Below the pieces are notes generated by a model that was not told the DNA's origin, made no database searches, and saw only the letters and a list, made by a program, of their open reading frames with translations. This document shows positions 21,874-34,226 of a DNA stretch of 64,000 bases, in pieces. Each line of letters begins with the position of its first letter. The stretch's first letter is position 1. Origin of the DNA: Harmonia axyridis (lineage: Eukaryota; Arthropoda; Insecta; Coleoptera; Coccinellidae); NCBI RefSeq assembly GCF_914767665.1, contig NC_059505.1:38685506-38749505 (forward strand). The letters run 5' to 3'. Made by a program: the position numbers and the translations under genes.

Positions 21874-23351
21874 TATATTGCAACTTTATTGAATTTATTA
21901 CTATTCCACTGTTTCTATATTCTCGCAACATTCCTTCCGACCAGCATAAAATTAACTCATAATTTCAAACGACAACTTTCTCGTAGCCAAACTTGTTCTA
22001 GTTTTTTTCGAAGAGAATAACATTTATGTCTCTTCTTGTCTGTTATTATTGGCACTTCTATCAACCTGATTTTCTGACAATTCATTTTAGTTCGAAGATG
22101 TCCCATTCATAGGTCTTAAAATTGTTATCGTCGACTTATTCAACTGCTCGTCCATGCAGAGTTTCCCCTTGATTCCCAAACTTTCTATGCCATACTAAAT
22201 CCTGCGAGAAACTTTCATTTGAACCTTCACCATTTCTTTGGGGGTCTTTTCTCAGAACTCATCATAGTCGAGATATACAGATAAGAAAACTTATTAGGCT
22301 GAAATTATCTTTTATTCAAAATACAATGACAACATTGACAACTTTTAATGAATTGATTAATATTCAACGGTTTCCATGAGTTTACACATAGTTAATTGTT
22401 GTTTTGCGGTTGAATATTATATGAATCTCATAACTCTCTATTTTGACCGATATTCAGTTACTAAAATTCGATAATTTTCCCCATTAAGGGAAATATAGGA
22501 AAAGTACGAACCCAATATTACAAATTCATATGTCCAATTTCACATTTTCCCACCTGAAAAGTATGTCCAAATATATGATAATCACGAGTGACTAATTCGT
22601 ATATTTTGTGATGAAATTCTGTATTGGTTCGCCATACCAGAGTTACATTAAATTTCCATTACAATTACCAATGTTCAATTTGAGTTAGAATGGTATTGGT
22701 GCGGTTGAATGAAATGAAAATATGATAATTGCTTGTTATGAATTTTGAATCGATAATGTCTGCACACTCAATTCGTTTCAACATCAAATCATTATTTGTT
22801 GTTTGCCTCATGGTTGGGTTGAGAGGAATATTTAATTTGATTGTGGCACGATGGATATTGGTTACCACTGAAATTTTTTTTTTTCAAAAATAAAAGCATG
22901 AATTCATAGACCTATGCTTGACATGAGCTAACAAAACATCACACATTTTAAGACACATTGTCCCTTGCTCTCTATTCAGTTGTGGGTCTGCACTATCTCG
23001 AAATTACCTGATGCATCAATTATTGTTATATCCAGCAGAGCACCGAAATGCTGACCACGAATGCATGTTGACCGTGATTCGTGAAAGGGTAAGGCAGGAC
23101 AGTAGAGCGACATGTTATTGAACTTGCTGTTGAAATGCAAGTACACAGAACTGTTAGTTGAAGCGATGGGTTGACCTACTTGTCTTGTCTTCAGTTAAGG
23201 GAATTTGATTGCTGAGCATTAGGCTAATGAGGTCCTATAAACCAATTTATAACCTCATCTGAAGGGTCATCCATGTGTTAACGCTTTTCACCATTCATTA
23301 CATTGATCTTTAAACTGAGGACTTGTCCAGAAGCTTCTTTGGCCGTTGTCT
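21874..23351. other. No gene recognised
   Basis: AT-rich. The short stretch 22262-22345 is a diverged repeat of the flanks of the foldback element at 21126-21873. Remaining open frames are short and unrecognised. Confidence 0.45.
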
Positions 23352-24762
23352 GTTTTTTGTGTAGATAATCTTTATTGTTCTGATGGTGCTAGCCAAATGT
23401 TGCCGTAACAATGCTATGACTGAAGTAGTGATTGGACATAGGAACAAGCCCTACACAGAACAGAAGCTGTTCTTTTAACTCGGCTTCTGAAAGATCTAGG
23501 AGAGTACGGATAGAGTAGATTGAAATATTTCTCTATCACTGAGATGTCTAGCAGTACTGGTGTGCTCACTTACTCTTCATTTCGCATGAAGTTGACTTTG
23601 AATTTCGATAAAGTTTTCATGAAAATAAGATCACTTCTTTATATGGCGCCAGAATCATCTTGAATCAACTTTGTGAACACGTATTTTAGGAGATATCTCA
23701 TTAAAAGCTCGAACAACAAAACGAAATCTCTCCAAAGCGTCAAGACATCAATACGAACCAAAAAAACCCTGACAGTTGTCACACTTTTCACGTATGAAAC
23801 GTCAAAAGATCCTCTACGCTCTATTCATCCTCGAGAAGAGACTCATATGTGGATGAACCCTCTCAAAGGGCTTCTAAGGTATCGAGTGGAAATCTAGAAG
23901 TCCTCCTCGCTTAATTCCTGAATCCTCATTATCCTTTTCGGCAATTACAGGGTCTCTATTCACCTACGAAGCCTCGGTAAATCCTAATGTCGACCCTTGA
24001 GTTGAGTTGAAGATGACGTAACTTACTGCGTCCTTTTCCAGAAGCTCCATTTTACCAATATTTGATCATATTCAGTTTTTCGTGTAGATATTCTTTATTG
24101 TTCTGATTATGCAAACCAAACGTTGTGGTAACAATGCCAGGACTAAAATAGTGATTGGACACAGGAACAAACCCTACACAGAACACAAGCTGTTCTCTTA
24201 CCTCTAAGCTTCTGAAAGATCGAAAAGGGATAGAGAAGATTCAAATATTTCTATATCATTGGATGTTCAGAGGTACGGGAGTGCTCACTTACTCTTCATT
24301 TCCCATGAAGTTGACTTTGAATTTCGATCTAATTTCCATGAAAATATGACCACTTCTTTATATAGCGCCAGAATCATCTTGAATCAACTTTGTGAACACA
24401 TATTATAAGAGATATCTTATCAAAAGCTCGAACAACAGAACAAACTCTTTTCAAAGAGACAAGATATCAATACGAACCATAAAAACCCCGACAGTTGTCA
24501 CACATTCCACGTATGAAACGTCAAAAGATCCGCTACGCTCTATTCATCCTCGAGAAGAGACTCATATGTGGATAAACCCTCTCAAAAGGCTTCTAAGGGC
24601 TCGAGTGGAAATCTAGAAGTCCTCCTCGCTTAATTCCTGAATCCTCATTATCCTTTTCGCCAATTATAGGGTCTCCATTCACCTACGAAGCCTCGCTAAA
24701 TCCCAACCTCGACCCTTGAGTCGAGTCAAAGATGACGCAACTCGCTGCGTCCTTTTCAGCTC
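23352..24762. repeat. Tandem duplication of a ~720-bp segment
   Basis: Unit 1 (about 23352-24040) and unit 2 (about 24074-24762) align throughout, with shared blocks such as 'ATATGGCGCCAGAATCATCT' (unit 2 has one change), 'GAAACGTCAAAAGATCC' and 'CATCCTCGAGAAGAGACTC'. Each contains a 74-codon open frame starting at GTG, not ATG. Substitutions between them fall at all codon positions, so they look non-coding. Confidence 0.9.
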
Positions 24763-25905
24763 ACTGTGTGCGTCCTTTGTCGCTATCCCATCGCTTCCTA
24801 TCGGGAAGTGAATCCTTTCAGCGCCCAAGGGTTCCGTTGTCGCACGAGCGGTCTTGTCACGTGTGCGTGTGTGCAGGGACAGAGACAGAGTCGTCTGCAG
24901 AAGGGCAATTCGTTAGTCGAGCTGATTGTTCTTTTGGAGGCCTGTCGGCATCCCGATGCGTTATGGTTTCCTTCCTGTTTTCTTTTCAATTCTGGGCTGG
25001 ATTCGGGAGCGGTAGGGTTTCGATTGTGCTGATTTCGGGGACGGTAGCGGTACATCCGACGTTTCGGGAATGCTGATACTTTGTCATTACTGGGAGTTTG
25101 TTCAAGGGAAGAGGTAGGGGATGACATTTTGGTATCAATGGAAATTGGAGAGATGTATTGATGGTGGAACTGAAGGTTTTGTGAGTGGTGGGGTGGAATT
25201 TGTTGAGTTGAACGATGAGGTGATATTCTGAATCGAAAAGTTTTCATAAATGAAGGAGGTGTATGTTTTGTTCTAGGTTATTTCACTTCATTCAGGTGTT
25301 CGAATGATCAATTGACAATTAATCGATATGAAATCGTAGAGGAAAACAAATCAGATCAATTAATAAAGACTTAAACCAGAGACATTGATTTGAATACGCT
25401 CCTATAGAAATCTATGCCTGCAAAGTTGTTAGTCGTCGAAGTAACGTCTAGAACATTGATCGGAAAAAAATAACTCTTTTCAGGATAAAGGCTGTGAAAT
25501 AGTTTGGATTTGTACCCGCTAAGTACCTTTTTCATATTATGGGGAAATTTGTGAGATGTGAAGGCATCCTCAAAGTGAAAATGTCAAGCACTTTTGTCTG
25601 GCGAACATCTCCAAGAAGCCATAGATTGTGATATGAATACGTAGGTTCCTGCGATTTCAGAATCATATACCCTAAGAGAAGCGTATGCCAAATGCGGCGT
25701 TGTTTTATGATTTACAAATTTAGGTCTTGCTTGAACTAACTGATATGATCGAACATCCCTAAATTGTTCGAAGTATAGGAACTAAATGGCAAGAAGTTCT
25801 CTAGAAAACGAAGCTGATGCAAGCAATAAAAATTTTGTCACTAAAGATGAAAATTTTGGGTATACCAAGAGAGTGTTTCATCCAGAATCAGACCCAGATT
25901 TCTGA
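24763..25905. other. No confident gene; GC-balanced block 24763-25080
   Basis: The block is open on both strands (for example an ATG frame of 149 codons on the minus strand, 25247-24798), with no recognisable domain. It contains CpG and an 'TCACGTGTGCGTGTGTGC' stretch and might be regulatory or an alternative first exon. The remainder is AT-rich. Confidence 0.35.
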
Positions 25906-26690
25906 TACTTCATCAAGGCTCGTGTCAAACGCAACAAGAATTGGCAGGATCATTAGAAGTGACGCAACAAGTCATTTCAAAACGCCTGACAGTTATGGGA
26001 ATGATTTAGAAACAAGAAAATTGGGCGCCGTACGAGTAAAGGCCGATATATGTTGAACGGCTTTTGTTTGCTTGTGAAGAGCTGCTCGCAAGGCAAAGAC
26101 GGAAGAGATTTCTGATTTGCATTGTAACTGGACACGAAAAATGGGTTCATTACGATATTCCCAAGCGCAGAAAATCATGGGGATATTCCGTCTTTGCTTC
26201 CACGTCGACGGTCGAACTGAATATTCACGGTCATGCTCAGTATTTGAGGGGATCATTTCGGCGTAGAGTATTATGAGATGCTAAAAACGACTGAAACAAT
26301 CACAGCTGATCGTTATCGAAAGCAATTAATGCGTTTTAGCCGAGCTTTGAAAGACAAACGGCAGCAATACAACGAGAGACATGATAAAGTGATTCTACAG
26401 AATGACAATGCTCGACCCCATGTTGCAAAAGTGGTCAAGACAAACCCACCCGCCTTATTCTCCAGACGTTGCTTCCTCAGACTATCACTTATTTCGATCA
26501 ATGGCACACGGCCTGGCTGACCGGCACTTCCGGTCTTATGAATAAGTAAGAATTGGATCGATTCGTGGAAAGCTTCAAAAAATGAATAGTTTTTTCAACG
26601 CGGGATTTGTATGCTGCCCGAAAGATGGGAGAAAGTAGTGGCCAGCGATTGACAATAAAGAAGAAAAGTTGTACTTCTATGTACATAACG
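25906..26690 (+). mobile_element. mariner-family transposon, degraded (family M1), second copy
   Basis: Begins within the HTH region (SRLVSNATRIGRIIRSDATS is a shifted reading of the CQTQQELAGS block) and continues as LFACEELLARQRRKRFLICI, VTGHEKWVHYD (first catalytic position, His replacing the usual Asp of GDEKW), SWGYSVFASTSTVELNIHG, TETITADRYRKQLMRFSRAL and QNDNARPHVAKVVKT (second catalytic Asp). A 14-codon deletion then joins KT to PPYSPDVASSDYHLFRSMAH (third catalytic Asp). Several frameshifts and a mutated first Asp make it inactive. Same family as 2190-3110. Confidence 0.85.
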
Positions 26691-27539
26691 TAACTGAACC
26701 GATTGAATGCAGAAATCAAGAAAAAATGTTCTCAAATGCAAAAGAAGACCCAAGTCACAAATTGAACGAGTACATCCCTGAAATTATTGAGTGAAATATA
26801 ACCTCTATCGACTGAACCCAATTATTTTAAAATACAAACCGCATCCTCCAAAAACAGACACGTAGGAACGTGAAGATCCCAAACCGAAAACACCTAACCT
26901 GAAAGTGAAAGCGTCAACAATTCTAATAGAATACTTGGGGTGAATCGCTCTGTCGGAACGTCCACAACCCTATTGTCTTACAAGGGGCTTAATGATGTTG
27001 TATATCGGTGTCAAGGAACGAAAACAGCGACAGAAGAATGGGGGGTTTACGCCGCGAGTACCAACCCCAAAATTCCCCGGTTTTTTTCACAGCCTGCCGT
27101 GATCTCTGGGCTTTATGGAGCGAACAACGAGAGCTGTTTGTAGTTAACCTTTGAACCGTTTACCGGCGCATTTTGCCAAATGCTCTCCCCCCTCTCTCTC
27201 TAAACGTACCGAAAAACTCGATTCTTTTCACAGTTGAGAGAAATCCTGTAGTTTTATATGTTCTGGGTAGGCGGGAAATTCTTTATATGAGGTTTTTTTT
27301 TCTGTTCGGACCGTTTTTGTTGGTGGAGGTCACGATTCGAGTTGTTGGGAGATTAAAGAACTGGAGTTCATAAAGAGTTGTACGGAGCAAAGTTCGCAAT
27401 AGAGTGAACACGCCATTTTTTTTTGGACAGTTTGAATCATGAAAGATTAAGAGGAGTGTAAACTAATTGAGAGTTGCCTCCTATTTGTTTTTTTTCAGAT
27501 TTGTAATAGAATTCATCGATCCTCTGAAAATTCAATTTG
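26691..27539. other. No gene recognised
   Basis: A moderate-GC stretch at 26930-27200 contains short ATG and GTG frames without recognisable motifs. No other supported feature. Confidence 0.4.
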
Positions 27540-28015
27540 ATATGTAAAGTAAAAAATTAACCATTTCTCTCTAGAAATGACAGTGAAATGTAAGACCTCT
27601 AGTTCTTGGACTCGCAATTTTAAGTTCATTATACTTACTTACTCATTTCACTCGACTGTTTTATATTTCCGAAGATGGTGCTTAATGAAGAATTAATTTT
27701 ATGTCTACAGAAACGACAGTAAAATGCTATGACCTATTGTTCTTGGACTCGCAAGTTCATTATACTTACTTAACTTTCCTATATTTCCACAGGTGGCGCT
27801 AAATGAAAAATTAACCATAACTCTATACAAACGACACTAAAATGGAAAACTTATAGTTCTTGGACTCGCAAAGTTAATATACTTATTTACTCACTCACTT
27901 ACTTAACTTTTCTATATTTCTGCAGATGGCGCTAAATAAGGAATTAACCATATCTCCATAGAAACTACAGTGAAATGTTAGACCTATATAAAGTTCTTGG
28001 ACTCGCAAAATTAAG
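27540..28015. repeat. Minisatellite, 117-137-bp unit, about 4 copies
   Basis: The phrase 'TTCTTGGACTCGCAA' starts at about 27603, 27740, 27857 and 27994, spacing 137, 117 and 137 bp. Units also share 'TATATTTC', a 'GATGGCGCTAAAT'-like segment and 'ATTAACCAT'. The copies are diverged. Confidence 0.85.
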
Positions 28016-28489
28016 TTTATTATACATTTTCTCGATTCGTCCAAATGTGCAATAAAAGCGGCTAACTCGGATATTTCCACTTCCGTAGTGAATTGAATCG
28101 ATGTTGAATGCAGATTGTATAGGTCCATTCAGCGAGGATACCCGGAATTCGTTTGGTTGCAGCGGAACTGTTTCCGAAGTAGCATCTGTCATTATCGTCC
28201 CAAATTGTGCAGTCATGTAGTCCAAATCATCATGGGAGGTTACAGTGTTGAACAACTATATTAAACAACATCTCCCACGCGAATTGTCCGATCAAGCCAC
28301 ATTACCATTTGCCGGAATATTCAAATGGATCTGAATTTTCTATTTTAAGCTCTAAAAATTAATTCATTTTGGCAGGCGTTATATTATTCTCTATAACATA
28401 AAATGCTATACCAAGAAGGCTTTGAAGGTTTGCGTCTAAATTAAATGTTTACCTAGTCAGGATTGTACAAATTAAAAAAAATTGAACAT

Positions 28490-28900
28490 AAGAGGAAGGC
28501 ATTTTTCATAAAGATGTGTTGAACACATTAGTTTAACACTCCCAAAACCTTTTTGACATGGATTCCACCAGATGATAGATATCCTCGTGAGGTATTGCAT
28601 CTTCAATGTATGCCAGATAGCTTCTAGTGTTTGTGAGAGATTGGATCATATCTTCAGTTTCCTATCCATCTTGATTGGTACAAGGTCGAGGGATCTAGGT
28701 CACCACGATCATTATCCTGTTGAAAAATCGTGTCCTGAAGGAATGGAAGGATACTTCATTAACATATCGATCGACATTAATATTGTTTCGTATGATTACC
28801 AACTGAGACCTGCTGCAATAAACAATAGCATGGAATTATATTGCCTATAACCTTCAATCATAACCCCTACAGTGTGGAGTACATGCCAATCAACAGAAAA
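28490..28900 (-). mobile_element. Tc1-like transposase C-terminal relic
   Basis: Minus strand, reading from about 28830: RYVNEV, FQQDND (equivalent to the FQQDNARPH second-Asp block), then after damage AIPHEDIYHLVESMSKRFWE (about 28600-28545), the standard C-terminus of Tc1-like transposases (IP.E.I..L..SM..R). It differs from the Tc1-like family at 39.4 and 62.6 kb. Multiple frameshifts; the N-terminal half is missing. Confidence 0.6.
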
Positions 28901-28984
28901 TTGCTTATTTTGACGTTATTCACGTCATTGCTGTCGATGACAAGCTGTCAACAGATGTAATCGATAGGATTACAAGATTCAATT

Positions 28985-29890
28985 TATACAGTTTTTTCCC
29001 AAATTTCGAGTTTAAATTTTCTCAAAACTTTGAGGTCTACTAAAAATCGGTGAGCGTTGTTAGAATTAAGACCCATAATTAGTCGAATTTCGAGTTCACC
29101 CGAAAAATTTTTGTGGAAAAATTATTGCAGAATTTTCCATACTTAGGTTAACTGAAAAAAAGAAAAAGTTCCTTTTCGTGGGAATATTGTACCTTTTTAT
29201 TGATTCATTCGGTTACGTAGATCACGAAAATGTTTGCAGTTGGTCAAATTTTTCATTATTTCATGAATTATAGGTAATTATCCGAAATTTTCGAAACAAA
29301 AAAAATGATAATTTTCTCGAGACTGCCACTTCTTCTAGACATCAGTTATGCACTTGGAAGCGCACTATGTTTCAGATCAGAACTCGATCTCTGAAAAACG
29401 TTTCATTTGAGGGGTATGTGATGCACATTTAAGGATATAAAACGATTCTTGGATAAGGATTGAATTTTTACTTTTTTTCCCAAATTTCGAGCTTGAATTT
29501 CCTCAAAACTGTGAGGTCTACGCAAAATCGGTGAACGGTGTCAGGATTGATGTTCCATAATTAGCCGAATTTTAAGCTTACCCGAAAGTTTTTTTGTCGA
29601 AAATATTTTTTAGAATTTTCCATACGTAGACCTTAAAAAATTTAAAAAAATTTAAAAGTCCATGGGAATATTGTACTCTTCTATCGATTGATTGGATTAC
29701 GTAGATCATGAAAAAGCTTGCATTTGGGCGATTTATCTATTACTCGAGGAATTAAAGGTATAAATATGAATTTTTCAATAAAAAAATTGATAGTTTTCCC
29801 AAAGCTGCCATTCATTCAGGAGATAAGCTACGCACTTGAAACCTCACTATATTTTAGATAAGAATTCGATCTCAAGAAATTGTTCTCATT
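28985..29890 (+). repeat. ~477-bp tandem repeat, array 1 (about 2 copies)
   Basis: The marker 'CCCAAATTTCGAG' recurs at about 29000 and 29477. Each unit has in order: an 'AAATCGGTGA.CG' block, 'GAATTTTCCATAC', 'GAATATTGTA', 'ACGTAGATCA', 'ATTTTC..AA.TGCCA' and 'GA.AAACG'. The same units, on the same strand, form arrays at 37.44-38.29 kb and 50.33-51.47 kb. AT-rich and non-coding. Confidence 0.85.
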
Positions 29891-30897
29891 TGAGAAATTG
29901 TGTTTCGCTTAGTGTTACTAGGTGACAAAAAAATATGTGCCACAAAAAACTACTCGAACTTGTTTCATTTTCTTTAAATCCTAAATGGGTAGAAGAAACA
30001 AAAACAATTCATTCATTTCCAAATATTGGACGGCTTCCAACACAGCCGAAGTCGTTCCCGAAAAAATAATAAAGCATATCCTAGCACGATACATCCAATA
30101 AATCGCTACTTCAGAAAGCGAAATCGTAAAAAATACCCTGGAGCATCCAACCTCCTCTCGAATCAAATAACTCAGAATCCCTTTTATTACAAAAGCAATA
30201 TTTCTCCCATTTTTTCCCTGGCGTTTTTTGGCAGTCCCCACAAGACGTCCTTAAAACAGTCTCTGACTTCGTTTTAACACGTTCCAAGATCATTCTTCAA
30301 ACCGTCACAACGAATACGTGGTTTTTGTTTTAGCCTCCGATATTGCGCTTTTTCCAAAGGGTCCCAACACAACATTTCACTTAGTATTTCCTACGGACGT
30401 TCTAGACTCAAGGGCGTAGAAATAAGGGGGAACCCCCCCCCCCAAGATTTCCAAATTACCATATCGCGAAGACGAAGAACAAAAATTTTTTCATAAGATG
30501 AACCAATAATCATTTCACTTTTCTTCAAAATCCACACGGCAGTAAAAAATTGGACCCTTTTACGGTTTAGGAGTTTATTATCGCTCTCAAGATAAGTACT
30601 TTTATTACACTACAGACACTTCTTTGTCCGAGGTTTATTATTTGCCTTTATCTATCCGCTTTCTCGGCCTCTTATTTGCCATCTGTTATGTTTGCATCCT
30701 TCATCGCTATACACTTACCCTTTGTTTTCGGTTTTTTGTATCATTCTCGTCACAAAATATCAATAGTGTAGTTATCAAAGAACTGAACTGAGTAATTCGC
30801 ATCGAAAAATTGTCTGGGCTGTATTGTACAATTTATTGTGTTGCAATTGCAATTGCAATTTATTTGTGAAGACATCAGTTTTGAATTGACTATATCT
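29891..30897. other. No gene recognised; C-tract at 30430-30442
   Basis: A frame at 30026-30277 shows no recognisable domain. A run of 13 or so C residues follows 'AAGGGCGTAGAAATAAGGGG' near 30413, matching an inverted 'CTACGCCCTTGG' near 31752. Confidence 0.4.
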
Positions 30898-31592
30898 ACA
30901 CGGTGTTCCTAAATTGGAGGTATAAATGAAAATGATATATTTCCTGGATTATTTAAAAAAAAAGTCTATAACATGAGTCCCCAAACATTTTGTTTTTGAG
31001 ATACAGGTGTTAAAGTTTAAGTTTTTTTACTCATAGAACCTTCCCTTCACAAGATAATTGATTTGAATTGACCATAGATATATCAATTTTAGTTTTCATC
31101 ATGTTATATGCTAATTTTGAATGCAATTCCACAGGGTGATATTTTTTCTGGAAGGGTGCTTGATTCTTTCCTTCAGAACTATTTGTTGGTGAACCGCTGG
31201 TAGTTTAAAAATGTGAGAATAACTCAAGTCCAATAATACACTTTTTGGTTTGTTATAGTTTTATCGTATTTGCTATCGATTTCGAGATAAAAAATTCAAC
31301 CACATCTCAAGTAATCCTCAGAAAAATCCAAATTATTATAAAAATCCAGCTAGTAAGCTGTGATGAATGAATTAATTATAAGTTTTGGTACTTATTTACC
31401 CACTCTGTAGCGAAGATTAATGAAGATTTGATAAACTGATATAAGCATCGCTAAAAAGTACGACACTCTAGAAACACCCTGTATCTCGAAAACAAAGAGT
31501 TTGCAGGCTTATAGTCATGGAACTTTTTTTCCCAAAATTATCCAAGAAATATCTCATTTTCCTCCGTAACACTAATTTAGGAACATCCAGTA
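30898..31592. mobile_element. TIR/foldback repeat (family F), copy 2
   Basis: Left end 'GTGTTCCTAAATTGGAGG' and right end 'ACACTAATTTAGGAACATCC' are inverted; inner paired blocks are 'TTTGTTTTTGAGATACAGG' and 'CCTGTATCTCGAAAACAAAG'. The TIRs span about 115 bp. It is the reverse-orientation relative of 20335-21008. Confidence 0.75.
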
Positions 31593-32404
31593 TAAGGTAA
31601 GAACAATCGAATTGGTAATAAAAAAAAATTTGTTCAAGTAATTTGGTGCAAACTTCGTCAACAAACCTATTTTTCTCACGTTATAGATATGAGTAAGCAA
31701 TGTCGTCGAAAAAATTTTTTTCGATTACCCCCCCATTAAAAGAAAAAGATCTACGCCCTTGGCCAGTTATTCCTGATGCTAATGCAGGCGCTCAGCAGAC
31801 GTAAATATTCCAGCACGGAGGAAATTAGGCAAACTAGACGGAAGAACATGCATGATATTCTGTAATGAGTAGTTTGTGCCCCTGCTGGGAATTTTGTTTT
31901 TGCTTGTTTCGTTTCTTTTACCGAGACCTAGGACTGGGGAAGAAGATAATCCGGAGCTCGTCTGTGTTATTTCGACTTTACTCTGTGAGTAGTTTGGCCA
32001 GAAGAGGCTTAGTTGGTTTACCCAAAGCTTTATCGATTTTGTGTCTCCGGTTCTCTACAATATATTCTGTTTTATGTCATAGGTTGCTCTTTCCTTGAGA
32101 ATTATGAAGTATAATAATATATTTATTCACCGTGTTGTTTATAGTTGATTAATAAAGGAGGTGGATAACATTTTTTCAAATCCAACTTAATTCGTCAACA
32201 TTGGTCACCTTGACAACAGATGGATTTTTTGTTCAATACCTTTCTCTACAAGGAGATCCTTCACCATGATGCTAAATCTAATAACCTTGACTATGACTTC
32301 ATGAGAATTCAAAACCCAAAACCCAAAATAATGCTTTCCCCATTTTTCTTGAGAATTATTCGTCAAGATAGTCACTTGCAAGAATGATAATGTTACTACA
32401 ACGT
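31593..32404. other. No gene recognised
   Basis: An ATG frame at 31865-32098 (77 codons) has hydrophobic and serine-rich stretches but no recognisable domain or splice context. The rest is AT-rich. Confidence 0.4.
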
Positions 32405-32700
32405 TGTTCTAACTTTTCACTACTTTTTCTGTAGAAAGATTATTCTTTCCTTCAAAGTCAGCAATCAATTTTTTATTTGGGTCAATTTTTTTTTCCTGAT
32501 GCATTGCTTTGAGGTCTGCAAAGAGCCAGTAATCACTGGTGGATAGATCTGGAAAATGAGCTGAAGGGTCAAGAAGTTGAAAGCGCAATCTGTTCAATTC
32601 GATCATAGCTTTCATCGATTTGTGACAAGGAGCATTGTCTTGGTGAAAGAGAATCTTTTCTTTTGCATTTGAAGACGCTTTTACAGTTAGGACTCTCAGT
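32405..32700 (-). mobile_element. mariner fragment, C-terminal half
   Basis: On the minus strand the frame reads ILFHQDNAPCHKSMKAMIEL (second catalytic Asp), then LLDPSAHFPDLSTSDYWLFA (third Asp block), DLKAMHQEKK and a shortened tail, ending at a stop near 32409. The motif is mariner-type (HQDNAP, SDYWLF) but diverged from the M2 copies, suggesting another lineage. Upstream parts are absent. Confidence 0.75.
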
Positions 32701-34226
32701 GAGGCCAGTGAGAGGCGGCAAAAAATAATCCAAAGGTAACTGCGATATTACTGTCATTTTTTAAGACCCTGTACTATTTCAGCTCTCCCAAATCCTCAAA
32801 GGGGTATACAAGATTTGATGTCACACTAGACCTATAGTTGAAATGATTTCAGCAGATGACCAAAAGAGAATATGGAAATTCGTAGAATGAATGAGGAATA
32901 ATGTTGAAAAAATCGTTCAATTCAAACTCCAACTAAAACTGTATACCCATAGAGAGAAACCAGTGTTTAGCTCATGAATTTCATAGGTAAATTCAGAGCT
33001 CTTGATCACTCAAAAAAAATGTTCAAAAATCACTTACTAACTTGAACCCATCTCTCACCCCACAAGAGCAAAAAAACAATTCAAAAACACCGTCATCGAC
33101 CGAACTCAGACGTTGCGTAAAACATTTCAATAATGTATCCGGCTCTAAGAAACCCCTGGTCTCGGACAAATTGAAGCTGAGTACAACAACGCGCGATAAT
33201 TACACTCCTCTGAATAGACAAACGCCATCTGAGACGAATTTCCTCAGCGCCCAATAAAGAGAGGCAAGACGCAGCAGTGACAGCCTTAAGAGAGATGACA
33301 TTTGCAATGGAAATTCGTATAATCAGAGTGAGTGAGCGCCAAAAGTTGCCTCACTACAAAATGTACATATTAATGCGGCCGAGGTAAGGCATTTCCATAA
33401 TGCCTGTTGTGTATCGTAAGAATAATACAGTGCATTTGTTCGTAGTGGCCTAACAGCCGATGCTAACATCGGCTGATGCCAGGGGAAAAACCCCTAATGC
33501 GATGTCGTCTGAGTGGAGCCGGGGCTTGAGGCTTGAAAGCCAGTCGACTGAAAACGAGGATGCTGCCAATAGATTTCCTCATCAAGGACAAGCCAGATGG
33601 AGCAAATCGCGTTGTTTGTAGCCACGGGCGCAAAACAGGAGGGGAAGGGGGTTTAGAGAAAGAAAGTCATGGATAATTCAACAAGCCGTTCGATTGCACG
33701 CTGGATATATCGAGCGTTCCGATAGCGTGAAAGGGATCGAGAAAGCCCTAGGCTCTTCTGGAAGTAATGTGGTGATGGCGGGTGCTTTCACGTGTTTATT
33801 CATTTGTTATCTGCACTTAAAATCTACTCGTATGATTTTCTGGAGAGTAAAAGAATCGAAAAATTCAAAGACTTAGTCAAAAATTGTTCGATTGAATATA
33901 AAGGATACAGGGTGTCTTGTGGCCAGGCTCAGATGAAGCCTATTCTGAATCATCACTGAGTCTTAGTCAAGGTTGACACATTTGGCATTATGGTAGAGGT
34001 TTTTAAGGGTGTCTGAGATGGGGTAGCGACTGTCATAAGTGTCCGGCAATGGTAGACGAGTTTTCTCAAATTGAGCTCTATAATTTGAAGAATTTAAGGC
34101 ACTCTTTCAAACATCTTTAATACCTGTTACCTGCCAAAGTTCTCACAACCCAAACTCTATTGTCGTGGGTACCTGTGTGAAGGACATGCTCAGAAAAACT
34201 TTCAGATTTTATCAAATTCAACATTT
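32701..34226. other. No gene recognised; GC-balanced block 33020-33800 with two adjacent hairpins
   Basis: Perfect hairpins: CAGCCGATG-CTAA-CATCGGCTG at 33454-33475 and AGGGG-AAAAA-CCCCT at 33481-33495. The block otherwise has short frames without motifs (for example 33042-33257, 33694-33876). Confidence 0.4.

Noticed and set aside
23673..24616. Pair of 74-codon frames as a duplicated small gene
   Set aside because: Both begin with GTG rather than ATG, and differences between copies include many non-synonymous changes; best read as non-coding duplication.
24798..25247. 149-codon ATG frame on the minus strand
   Set aside because: Composition-driven: the plus strand is open over the same block, and there is no domain or splice context.
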